A stretch of DNA of 64,000 nt. Origin: Leptospira sp. WS39.C2. GTDB lineage: Bacteria; Spirochaetota; Leptospiria; Leptospirales; Leptospiraceae. The position numbers and the translations under genes are program-made. Positions within the stretch are counted from its first letter, which is position 1. Each line of letters opens with the position of its first letter. Positions 56,819 through 64,000 of the stretch are shown piece by piece. The DNA lies in contig NZ_CP162142.1 of assembly GCF_040833965.1 (NCBI RefSeq), forward strand, positions 1 to 64,000, written 5' to 3'. The notes below the pieces were generated by a model. It saw only the letters and a list, made by a program, of their open reading frames with translations, made no database searches and was not told where the DNA came from.

Positions 56819-57216
56819 AAAAAGTTCTGATTGTTGATGATAACGACCGCTATGCGAATAATTTAAAGGCATTTTTTGATCAAAAAAAAATTCATTCTGA
56901 CAGAGCTGTTGATGCGAAACAAGGATTGGAATTATATACTAAATCCAACAATTATGATATGATCATCTCGGATGTCACTATGGAAACCCAAACTTCCGGT
57001 TTGTGGATGATGAGAGACATATACAAATCTGGATACAAAGGAATCATGGTCATCGCTTCCACAGGATTTGATGTTTGGGGAGTAATGCCTTTTTCTTCTT
57101 ATTTTTTATCTTGGTTTTGTGGTTTACATTGGATGATTCCAAAGGTCCCACTCAAACAAGGAACGGTGGAATGGATTCCCACCATTCTTTCGAAAGGAAA
57201 ATCTAATCCTTTTTAG
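56815..57216 (+). CDS. Single-domain response regulator
   Basis: The 133-residue protein is a bare receiver domain. The acidic pair D8-D9, phospho-acceptor D53 in I-I-S-D-V, Thr/Ser at I-A-S-T near 82, and K110 in I-P-K-V are present. Residues 87-108 form an unusual aromatic insertion (W, F, Y rich) between the Thr and Lys strands. No output domain is present, so it acts by protein contact. It overlaps the ABC gene by four bases and the convergent HEAT gene by 14. Confidence 0.85.
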   Translation: MKKVLIVDDNDRYANNLKAFFDQKKIHSDRAVDAKQGLELYTKSNNYDMIISDVTMETQTSGLWMMRDIYKSGYKGIMVIASTGFDVWGVMPFSSYFLSWFCGLHWMIPKVPLKQGTVEWIPTILSKGKSNPF

Positions 57217-59089
57217 GAAGTTGAACTGCTTCGATTGGATTAAATAGGTTTTTATGTTTCCCTTTTTTTAATTGTGAATACTTCCCTGAATTTCCATCAC
57301 TACCCAATTGTTTGACTTCAATAATATCAATTTTTGGATAAAACACCCATCCAGTTACAAAAGCACTCTTTGCTCCAGGTAAGGTTGATTCCATTTTTAC
57401 TTGGATATATTTATCCGTGACTATGTTTTCTCCCATCCGTACTGCAAATTCCTTTTTAGTTTCAGAAAGGATAAGCCCTATTTCTTTATTTTTGATATAA
57501 GAAATTGGAGTTGAACGTTCGTTTGGTTCTGCTCTTAAATAATCATCTTCTATAAGAATGATTGCATACTTTCCAAATGCTTTTCTCCGTAAAAGAGACT
57601 CACCAATTCGTTTTGTGAATTTTTCATCTGTCAAAGATTCATTCAATCGAATCAATGCAAAAGTGGCAGAAAGAGATGGATTTTTACTGATTTCATCGAT
57701 TGCCATCAACGTTAACGTTGGTTCTTCTGTGGCAACTCGTTCTAAGATTCGTAAACTCTCTCGGCTTCCATGAATGGCTAGAGCTTCAATGGCTGCTTCT
57801 TTGATTTCCTGCTCTTGTGATTTTAAAAATTTATCAAATATTTCGACATCGGCATCTAACTTATGATAGGCAAGCCCACGTAAAGAACCAGCAACTATCA
57901 CGACATATTCTGATGCGATACCTTGTGTTAAAATCAATTCACGACCAGCTGGGTCTTTTGTTTTTCCGAGTCCCTCAAAACTGACAGCAATTACTTCTGG
58001 GTCTTCTGCCTTTGTCCCTGCAATAAAATAGGATAAAGATCGTTTATCACCTATATCAGAAAGTGCTTTATAAGCTGCGGGTCGCACCTGGTATCCATCT
58101 TTATCGATAGCAGTTTGTAAAGTGACACGACCAGCCTTCAATCTCCCAAGGGCTAGGGCAGCTGCAGAACGTACTCTTGGGATTGGGTGTGTCGAAACGA
58201 TTTTTTCGAGATTCTTTGGCTTACGATAGTATTCCCATCGGAAAACTTGGACAAGACCATTTCGAATTTGTTCTGTATACTCTTTGTCTTTTTTCTCTTC
58301 ATCGGAAAGGACTTCTTCCTCTTCCTTTTTCACCATTTCGTTAATTTGTTCTGTTGCTTTTCCTGTAACTTTCGTTTTGCGATTCAAACGTTTGATGGAA
58401 ATTTTATTTGAAGAATCTTCTTTTTTAACAATTACTTTTTCAGGTTTTTCTGGAGTTTCGTTTTCAGAATTAATGAGAATAGGGTCTTCCGTTTTTGTTT
58501 CTGGTTCCGCAATGTCTCTTCCTTTACTATAATTAGAAGAATCCGATCTCAGATTTCGGATTGCATTTTGTATCCCTATTGCTTTGGGACTATATTGTTG
58601 CAAAGACTCCAATATGATTCCTAATTCCCGAGAAACTCGACCGATTGCTGGTCCATCAAAATCATTCGGTGTGCTATCAATAAGAGATTGGTTTGTTTGG
58701 ATAAGTTCAGGAAGGCGTGTAATGATGGTTGGTAGGTCTTCTTCTAAATAAGCTGCAGCCTGCATTTCTTTTTCGACTGGTTCACCAACAGTTTTTTTGC
58801 TATCAGCACGTAAGGCTATGTTTTCGCCAAATTCTAATAAAGCGATGGATTTGTGAGCTTCTTCTATGAAAGAATCATACTTTCTGTTTTTTGTAACAGG
58901 TATTACAACTTCTTTTGATTTATGTGGATCTAAATCACTACCTTGGTATTCACGATACTTTGGTGAAACGTCTGTTAATTGGAAAGGTTTAGAAGTCGAA
59001 CAACTGAAGTAAAAGAGAAGGACCACCCATAAACTGCCTTTCCAAATTATGTCTTGACCCTTTTGAAACATCTGATAGCCTAATTCCAT
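57203..59089 (-). CDS. Lipoprotein with HEAT-like repeats
   Basis: The 628-residue protein has a signal-type segment and a lipobox F-Y-F-S-C near residue 30; an alternative Met six codons in (59071) is equally possible. Residues about 290-480 carry HEAT/PBS-lyase-like repeats ([34 protein letters not shown]). The first third is charged and disordered, and the C-terminal third is beta-like. Probably a scaffold on the periplasmic or outer surface. Function unknown. Confidence 0.72.
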   Translation of the reverse strand: MELGYQMFQKGQDIIWKGSLWVVLLFYFSCSTSKPFQLTDVSPKYREYQGSDLDPHKSKEVVIPVTKNRKYDSFIEEAHKSIALLEFGENIALRADSKKTVGEPVEKEMQAAAYLEEDLPTIITRLPELIQTNQSLIDSTPNDFDGPAIGRVSRELGIILESLQQYSPKAIGIQNAIRNLRSDSSNYSKGRDIAEPETKTEDPILINSENETPEKPEKVIVKKEDSSNKISIKRLNRKTKVTGKATEQINEMVKKEEEEVLSDEEKKDKEYTEQIRNGLVQVFRWEYYRKPKNLEKIVSTHPIPRVRSAAALALGRLKAGRVTLQTAIDKDGYQVRPAAYKALSDIGDKRSLSYFIAGTKAEDPEVIAVSFEGLGKTKDPAGRELILTQGIASEYVVIVAGSLRGLAYHKLDADVEIFDKFLKSQEQEIKEAAIEALAIHGSRESLRILERVATEEPTLTLMAIDEISKNPSLSATFALIRLNESLTDEKFTKRIGESLLRRKAFGKYAIILIEDDYLRAEPNERSTPISYIKNKEIGLILSETKKEFAVRMGENIVTDKYIQVKMESTLPGAKSAFVTGWVFYPKIDIIEVKQLGSDGNSGKYSQLKKGKHKNLFNPIEAVQLPKKD

Positions 59090-59112
59090 ACTTTGAATAT
59101 CGGATACGTACT

Positions 59113-60774
59113 ATAAGTAAAATTAGCGGCAACCTCGCTGGTCTGAAGCCAAACCAGCTAAAAAAGTTAAAATCTCTCTCAGAAAGGCGTCTCCGAGAGG
59201 ATTCTATCATCTCTATGGAGCTTGCAAGGCTCGTAGGAGAGATTTCTGTCGAAATCGGAAGGCAAGTTGGCCTTCTCATTGAGAAGACGGGTTATGTCAC
59301 TCATCTCATTGTTGGCAATGACCACTCCATCGAAATCCCACATTTAGACCGTTACCGAGTTGCCCATTCTCGTTTACGTGGGCTTCGTTTATTCCATACT
59401 CATCTCAAAGAACATCCGTTAAACCAAGAAGACTTAATGGACCTAGTATTGAACCGTTTTGATTCTATCACAGCAGCATGTGTGGATAAAGATGGGATCC
59501 CAAAATTCTTTTTTTCTGCCTTTATCAATCCTGATCCTGATGCAAAAGAACCGTGGATCCTTTCTCCCAAACAATACCCTGGTCAACTTAAGTATGGTTA
59601 TGCGGAACAAGTAGAAGCTTTAGAATCTGAATTCTCCAAAAAAACATCCAACCTAAAGGAATCACAAAAAGAAAATCGTGCCTTTCTAGTAGGTGTGTAT
59701 GACGTTCGAAAAATGAAACGTTCTCCCGATCATTCCATGGAAGAATTAAAAGAACTCTGTCGCACTGCCGGGATCCATGTAGTCGATACTTACATGCAAA
59801 AAAGAGATCCTGATCCGAGAACCGTTGTGGGAAAAGGAAAACTCCAGGAAATCATTTTAACTTCAGTTCACAAAGATATTGAACATTTGATTTTTGATTT
59901 AGAGTTAACTCCTTCTCAGGCTAAAAAAATTTCTGATGCTAGTGATCTAAAAATCATCGATCGTACTCAACTTATATTGGATATTTTTTCCAAAAATGCG
60001 AAGTCTCGCGATGGAAAGTTACAAGTGGAACTTGCCCAACTTAAGTATCTGAAAAACCGCCTTTCCGAATTGGATGATAATATGAGTCGCCTAACAGGTG
60101 GGATTGGTGGAAGGGGCCCTGGGGAAACCAAACTAGAAATTGGAAACAGACGTGTGGAAGAAAAAATCAATCGTTTGGAAAATGAACTAAAAGATCTCAA
60201 ACGAAGAAGGGAACTCAATCGTAAGTCACGATCTCGCAATGAAATCCCGATCGTAGGAATTGTTGGTTACACCAATGCAGGGAAATCAACACTCCTGAAT
60301 GCTCTTACGAATTCTACAGTGATTGCTGAAGACAAACTTTTTGCTACTTTAGATCCAACCACAAGACGGATTCGATTTCCTGAAGAAAGGGAAATCATCA
60401 TCTCCGATACAGTAGGGTTTATTCATGACCTTCCACCAGACTTATCCCAAGCATTTAAAGCCACCTTAGAAGAATTGGGTGATGCTGATTTATTATTACA
60501 CGTAGTAGATGTGACCAATCCGAATTATACGGAACAAATGGATGCAGTTGATACTATCCTTAATTCCTTACAGTTGAATGAGATTCCGAGAATGGTAGTC
60601 TTTAACAAAGCTGATGGTTTGGATGAAGAAACACATGAGAACTTACAAAAAAATGGAGCCTTGCTCGTTTCTGCAGTCACAAGGGAAGGGCTTTCTCGTC
60701 TTTTAGATTTAATTGAATATGAAATTTGGAAAAAGAAGGAACAAAAACTAATAGAAGTTACGACCAATTCGTGA
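59113..60774 (+). CDS. hflX: Ribosome-associated GTPase HflX, start uncertain
   Basis: HflX splits or rescues stalled ribosomes. The first ATG is at 59215 (519 residues), but the in-frame sequence before it reads [16 protein letters not shown], the conserved N-terminal HflX motif, so translation must begin earlier. There is no ATG, GTG or TTG in frame; ATA at 59113 or 59104, or ATT at 59122, are the candidates. I give 59113 as a working start. The G1 motif [10 protein letters not shown]3 D-T-V-G-F, and G4 N-K-A-D are normal. The 3' end overlaps the STAS gene by 17 bases. Confidence 0.82.
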   Translation: MSKISGNLAGLKPNQLKKLKSLSERRLREDSIISMELARLVGEISVEIGRQVGLLIEKTGYVTHLIVGNDHSIEIPHLDRYRVAHSRLRGLRLFHTHLKEHPLNQEDLMDLVLNRFDSITAACVDKDGIPKFFFSAFINPDPDAKEPWILSPKQYPGQLKYGYAEQVEALESEFSKKTSNLKESQKENRAFLVGVYDVRKMKRSPDHSMEELKELCRTAGIHVVDTYMQKRDPDPRTVVGKGKLQEIILTSVHKDIEHLIFDLELTPSQAKKISDASDLKIIDRTQLILDIFSKNAKSRDGKLQVELAQLKYLKNRLSELDDNMSRLTGGIGGRGPGETKLEIGNRRVEEKINRLENELKDLKRRRELNRKSRSRNEIPIVGIVGYTNAGKSTLLNALTNSTVIAEDKLFATLDPTTRRIRFPEEREIIISDTVGFIHDLPPDLSQAFKATLEELGDADLLLHVVDVTNPNYTEQMDAVDTILNSLQLNEIPRMVVFNKADGLDEETHENLQKNGALLVSAVTREGLSRLLDLIEYEIWKKKEQKLIEVTTNS

Positions 60775-61129
60775 TGGCTTCCTCTTTGGTGTGATAAATT
60801 TGTACTTTTTTAGGTAAGTCCATCAGTTGGATGACATTTTCCAAAAAGTGATTTAATCCCCCAATTTTAATTTTTCCATTTTGAACTTCCACCGTTTTGA
60901 TGATGCCAATGAGAGTTGCAACACCAATGCTATTGATGTATTCCAACTTACTCAAATCCAAAATAATTTGATAAATCCCAACTTCGAAGATAGAGGAAAT
61001 ACTACGATTGATTTCGTAGGCATTGGTGTTGGTGATTTGGCCCACAAAGGAAACCACTTGCACCGCTTCCCCTTTGATTTGGATGGATTCCGTTTCAATG
61101 ACAAGGGAAGGAAATTCAAACTTCGCCAT
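60758..61129 (-). CDS. STAS-domain protein, putative anti-sigma-factor antagonist
   Basis: The 123-residue protein is a single STAS domain, with the phosphorylatable-type Ser near residue 67 in [10 protein letters not shown]. Such proteins bind serine kinases or anti-sigma factors and are switched by phosphorylation. No kinase or phosphatase partner is adjacent. It lies five bases after hom in the same direction, so they may be cotranscribed. Confidence 0.84.
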   Translation of the reverse strand: MAKFEFPSLVIETESIQIKGEAVQVVSFVGQITNTNAYEINRSISSIFEVGIYQIILDLSKLEYINSIGVATLIGIIKTVEVQNGKIKIGGLNHFLENVIQLMDLPKKVQIYHTKEEAITNWS

Positions 61130-61133
61130 GGAA

Positions 61134-62417
61134 TTAAAGATTCTCCAACAATCGAATGGCCACCGTATTTTGTTTAATGATATTTTTCATAGTATCAATT
61201 TCCATTAACGATTTTTGAAATTCTCCTTCTGTAGCAGCATGGGTAACTACAATCACCGAAACTGGCTCAGAACTGGATTCCTTCTGTTGGACGGATGCAA
61301 TGGATATATTATGACGGCCTAAAATTTGCGAAATTTCTGCGAGCACTCCAGGTTTGTCCACAGTGGAAAAACGAAGGTAGTATCGAACTAAATTCTCTGG
61401 TTCAGGGAATCGTTTTCCTTCAGGGAACAAATTGTTTTCTTTTGTTATATCCTTACTTCCCAAACGAGAAGCATAATAAATGATATCAGATAACACTGCA
61501 CTTGCAGTAGGCATTCCCCCTGCACCTTTACCTGTCATCATTCCTGAATCTGCTTCTTTTGTTTTATAAAATACAGCATTGGATTCGTTCATCACATTCG
61601 CGAGTGGATGGTCGAGTGGCACAAGTGTGGGATGCACTTTGGTTAAAATACCCGCCGAACTTCGTTTAGAGATTCCGAGTAGTTTGATCCTGTACCCGAG
61701 AGAAAGGGCAGCTTGGATGTCCATGGATTGTAAATCGGAGATTCCTTTCACGGAAACGGTTTGGAAGGAAACGAACTCTCGGAACGCAAGACTTGCAAGG
61801 AGGCTAATTTTATGACCTGCATCAATACCTTCTACATCGAAGGTTGGGTCTGCTTCTGCAAATCCAAGGTCTTGGGCTTTTTTCAAAGCCGTAGCATAAT
61901 CCCAAGACTCTTGTTCCATTTTGGTCAAAATAAAGTTAGTGGTTCCATTTAGAATTCCACAAATCACTTCAAATTCACAAGAAGCAAGTCCATCTCGTAA
62001 TGTCCGTATGATAGGGATGGAACCTGCTACGGCGGCTTCATACCCTAATTCAACATTTGATTTTTCAGCTATGGAGTATAACTCACGGCCTTTTTCGGAT
62101 AACAATGCCTTATTTGCAGTGATGACAGTTTTACCATTTTCAAGAGCAGAACGGACAGCTTGGTAGGCTGTGTCTGTTCCGCCTATCAATTCTACAATCA
62201 TATCAAGATCCGAACGTTTTGTAACCGAAAGGACATCTTCAGAGACAGGGATGTTCGTTTTTCCCTTTAATTTGGCTGGGGAACGGGTGGCAATGGTTGT
62301 TAGTTGTAAGTTGATTCCATAATGACGTTGGATTTTATCTTGGTTTTTGTCCAAGAGTTGGAGTAGACTCGTGCCGACAACTCCGGCACCCAATAGACCA
62401 ATGCGAACTTCTTTCAT
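61134..62417 (-). CDS. hom: Homoserine dehydrogenase
   Basis: Hom reduces aspartate semialdehyde to homoserine for threonine and methionine synthesis. The 427-residue protein has the NAD(P) motif L-G-A-G-V-V-G-T near 9-16, T-A-N-K-A-L near 99, [11 protein letters not shown] near 123-133, [10 protein letters not shown] near 153-162, and an ACT domain (about 348-420) beginning with D-K-P-G-V-L-A. Feedback control by threonine is the usual role of that domain. Confidence 0.94.
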   Translation of the reverse strand: MKEVRIGLLGAGVVGTSLLQLLDKNQDKIQRHYGINLQLTTIATRSPAKLKGKTNIPVSEDVLSVTKRSDLDMIVELIGGTDTAYQAVRSALENGKTVITANKALLSEKGRELYSIAEKSNVELGYEAAVAGSIPIIRTLRDGLASCEFEVICGILNGTTNFILTKMEQESWDYATALKKAQDLGFAEADPTFDVEGIDAGHKISLLASLAFREFVSFQTVSVKGISDLQSMDIQAALSLGYRIKLLGISKRSSAGILTKVHPTLVPLDHPLANVMNESNAVFYKTKEADSGMMTGKGAGGMPTASAVLSDIIYYASRLGSKDITKENNLFPEGKRFPEPENLVRYYLRFSTVDKPGVLAEISQILGRHNISIASVQQKESSSEPVSVIVVTHAATEGEFQKSLMEIDTMKNIIKQNTVAIRLLENL

Positions 62418-62524
62418 CTAGGATCATCATTTCTTAGGAGAAACGGAAACACACTTAAAAAAATTTTAAAAAAAAACAAATTTGAGAAGAAGTTCTTCAG
62501 CTTTTTCTGATTTTATGTGATAAC

Positions 62525-62530
62525 TATAAT
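62525..62530 (+). promoter_or_regulatory. Perfect -10 element before the lysine-rich membrane protein
   Basis: TATAAT at 62525-62530, preceded by TGATAAC, lies 31 bases before the ATG at 62562. The -35 region is poor. Its position shows that the earlier in-frame ATG at 62517 is unlikely to be used. Confidence 0.5.
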
Positions 62531-62561
62531 TAGAATTGTCTCGGCAATAAGGATTATCATT

Positions 62562-63218
62562 ATGGCAACGAAAAAATCATCATCTGCCGCTAAGAAGAAG
62601 GCTGTTAAAAAAGCGGCTAAGAAAACAAATACGGTTAAGAAACAATCTGCAAGAAATGAAAGCGCTTCGCTATTCGGAAACGACGAATCAGCACAAGCTT
62701 CTCTTCAATCTCCAGTTTCCCATTCAGAAAGTTCACAAGGAACGAAAGAATCTGGAAATGGAGTGTACCTATTTTTAGTGTTAGCGGGAATCCTCGCAAT
62801 CGGATATTTAGGGTATGTCAAATACCTAAAACCAAAGGCTACAACAGCAACAACACAAGTGGAAGCACAAAAAGCTCCTTCTGATGCACAAACAAAACCA
62901 GTGTCAGAAACTGCTGAGAAAAAAGTAGAAGAGGCTCCGAAAGAAGTATCTTCCGCAGGATTCTTAGTGGATAAAATTGCTTCTAAAAAATTCACGGAAG
63001 CTGCTGCGTATTGCAAATCAGTCGGTGGAGTGGTTCCTTCGAAAGATGATTTGGTTAAATTTGCTGCAACGGCTCCAAGTGAAATCAAAGCAAGCGAAGA
63101 CAAGTTTTGGACAAAAACGGAAATAGACAAAAAGTCTGGTTTGGCTTTCCGTTTTTCTAATGGAAAAGCACCAAAAGTAGACAAAGCTACTTCTCTTAAA
63201 GTTCTTTGTAAGAACTAG
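62562..63218 (+). CDS. Membrane protein with lysine-rich N-terminal tail
   Basis: The ATG at 62562 gives 218 residues; an upstream ATG at 62517 precedes the probable -10 element. Residues 1-28 are a histone-H1-like run of Lys and Ala. A single membrane helix lies at about 68-86. The C-terminal domain (about 130-218) has A-A-A-Y-C-K-S-V-G-G-V-V-P-S and F-W-T-K-T-E, with a last Cys near the end, which recalls lectin-like or formylglycine-enzyme-like folds with a disulfide. Topology suggests a cytosolic tail that could touch DNA or acidic partners. Function unknown. Confidence 0.68.
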   Translation: MATKKSSSAAKKKAVKKAAKKTNTVKKQSARNESASLFGNDESAQASLQSPVSHSESSQGTKESGNGVYLFLVLAGILAIGYLGYVKYLKPKATTATTQVEAQKAPSDAQTKPVSETAEKKVEEAPKEVSSAGFLVDKIASKKFTEAAAYCKSVGGVVPSKDDLVKFAATAPSEIKASEDKFWTKTEIDKKSGLAFRFSNGKAPKVDKATSLKVLCKN

Positions 63219-63221
63219 TTT

Positions 63222-63833
63222 CTAACGAGAGTTTGATTGGATCGGGGCTAGGATTTCTCTTCTGATTTTTAATGCAAGGTCAGAAGAGGCGAACATCTGC
63301 CCCGAACCATCTGTTAGATAAAAACTATCCTTTGCTCTTCCTGTTTCCATATCTGTTTCAATGGTTGCACTCAAGATGTTGATTTGGTTTTGCATTAGAA
63401 TTCGCGAAACGTAATACAACAAACCTCGCCCTGCACTACTTTCTAAATACAAACATGTTTGGTTTTTATCTGGAAGATCACTGAAGATAAACTCAGGAGT
63501 CTCTTTAAAAAAAGTAGCCACAGCTGGTTCTTGGATTTGTAATTTTTCAAGAATCTCTTCAAATTTCGCATTTTTGGAGAAAACAGAATCCATCATCATC
63601 CCAAGTTGAAAAGCCACTTTTGTTGTATCACCACCATCTGCTTGTAAAATAAACGAATCGATCGTATATTCATTTCCTTGTTCAATGACTGTGCTCAGTT
63701 CACCGGAAAGGATGTCCATTTTTAATGCATAAATGATTGTAGCAATCCTGTGAAAGGTTCCAATTTGTGTGGAATCTGTTTTTAAGGAAATGAGGATGTT
63801 TTCTTTTTCCCGTTTGTATTGAAACTCAATCAA
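63222..63833 (-). CDS. Stand-alone double-ACT-domain protein (GlnD C-terminus-like)
   Basis: A TTG at 63833, with AAAAGGAA eight bases upstream, gives 203 residues; the longer frame to 63974 would overlap the divergent exported gene. Residues 5-95 and 120-190 look like two ACT domains. The second has S-S-A-G-R-G-L-L-Y-Y-V-S-R-I-L and T-G-R-A-K-D-S-F-Y-L-T-D, close to the C-terminal ACT repeat of uridylyltransferase GlnD. No nucleotidyltransferase or HD domain is present. It may sense an amino acid, such as glutamine, but this is inference. Confidence 0.7.
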   Translation of the reverse strand: MIEFQYKREKENILISLKTDSTQIGTFHRIATIIYALKMDILSGELSTVIEQGNEYTIDSFILQADGGDTTKVAFQLGMMMDSVFSKNAKFEEILEKLQIQEPAVATFFKETPEFIFSDLPDKNQTCLYLESSAGRGLLYYVSRILMQNQINILSATIETDMETGRAKDSFYLTDGSGQMFASSDLALKIRREILAPIQSNSR

Positions 63834-63927
63834 TTTGGCATTTCCTTTTCCCACTGATTGTATACATGCACAGGAAATTTCAATCAAAAGGTTTCGGCGG
63901 AATCGGCCGATGATGATAAAAGACAGT

Positions 63928-64000
63928 ATGAAAAAATTGCTAATGATTCTATTCGTTTTGGGGTTTTTCTTCACACCCCTTGTTTCGGAAGAGGAAACGT
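63928..64000 (+). CDS. Start of an exported protein, cut by the window end
   Basis: An ATG at 63928 opens a frame with a signal peptide (K-K-L-L-M-I-L-F-V-L-G, cleavage near L-V-S-E). Only 24 codons are visible. It diverges from the double-ACT gene. Nothing can be said about function. Confidence 0.6.
   Translation, partial: MKKLLMILFVLGFFFTPLVSEEET

Noticed and set aside
63834..63974. Longer start for the double-ACT gene
   Set aside because: Overlaps the divergent signal peptide frame; residues before the TTG have no ACT likeness.

Overview
The window looks like the replication-origin region of the main chromosome of a Leptospira species (Spirochaetes). It opens one base inside the dnaA start codon and runs dnaA, dnaN, recF, a DUF721/DciA-type gene, gyrB, gyrA. 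A lipL21-type outer-membrane lipoprotein gene follows shortly after, which from memory is also where lipL21 lies in L. interrogans. Spirochaete-style lipoprotein signals, TTG/GTG starts and A+T-rich DNA agree with this. An iron-type superoxide dismutase gene points to a saprophytic (L. biflexa-like) lineage, because L. interrogans-type pathogens are known to lack SOD. The species call is inference.

Layout. 1-8.7 kb: replication and topology genes, with a probable oriC between dnaA and dnaN. 8.7-16.9 kb: dus, a PilZ protein, lipL21, a two-gene unit of unknown role (degenerate VWA-like exported protein plus a reduced P-loop/Fis-HTH protein), holA, maf, a small lipoprotein, an SDR and a YrdC/Sua5-type gene. 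16.9-25.9 kb: CapA-like and phosphodiesterase lipoproteins on overlapping divergent starts, the rnr-tsaB-tsaE-hslO block and a GH42 beta-galactosidase. 26-31 kb: an unknown gene, an inositol-monophosphatase-like gene, sodB with a PerR/Fur-like box, and trpE-trpG. 31-41 kb: several exported proteins of unknown function, cysE, a membrane M50 protease followed by a propeller/transglutaminase-like pseudoenzyme and an exported protein with a probable CTG start, a DegT aminotransferase, an adenosine-deaminase-like gene and an outer-membrane-type protein. 41-45.7 kb: VOC, SnoaL-like and ArsN2-like genes, divergent from a dioxygenase-esterase pair preceded by a perfect 16-bp palindrome, then purB. 45.8-57 kb: fabG, an M23 peptidase, an enoyl-CoA hydratase, an EAL protein with a degenerate receiver/STAS partner, a small membrane protein, yebC, an acyl-CoA dehydrogenase, a second class I glutamine amidotransferase, an ABC exporter and a receiver protein. 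57-64 kb: HEAT-repeat lipoprotein, hflX (probably with a non-AUG start), a STAS protein, hom, a lysine-rich membrane protein, a double-ACT protein and the start of one more exported protein.

Most of the window is chromosomal core. No insertion sequence, prophage, CRISPR array, rRNA or tRNA was recognised. The items most worth a second look are small: the palindromic operator before the dioxygenase/esterase pair, the PerR-like site before sodB, two genes whose coding signal extends upstream of any ATG/GTG/TTG, a propeller protein ending in a transglutaminase fold without its catalytic residues, and the EAL/degenerate receiver pair. No clearly new multi-gene system was found. No gap between genes exceeds 300 bases.
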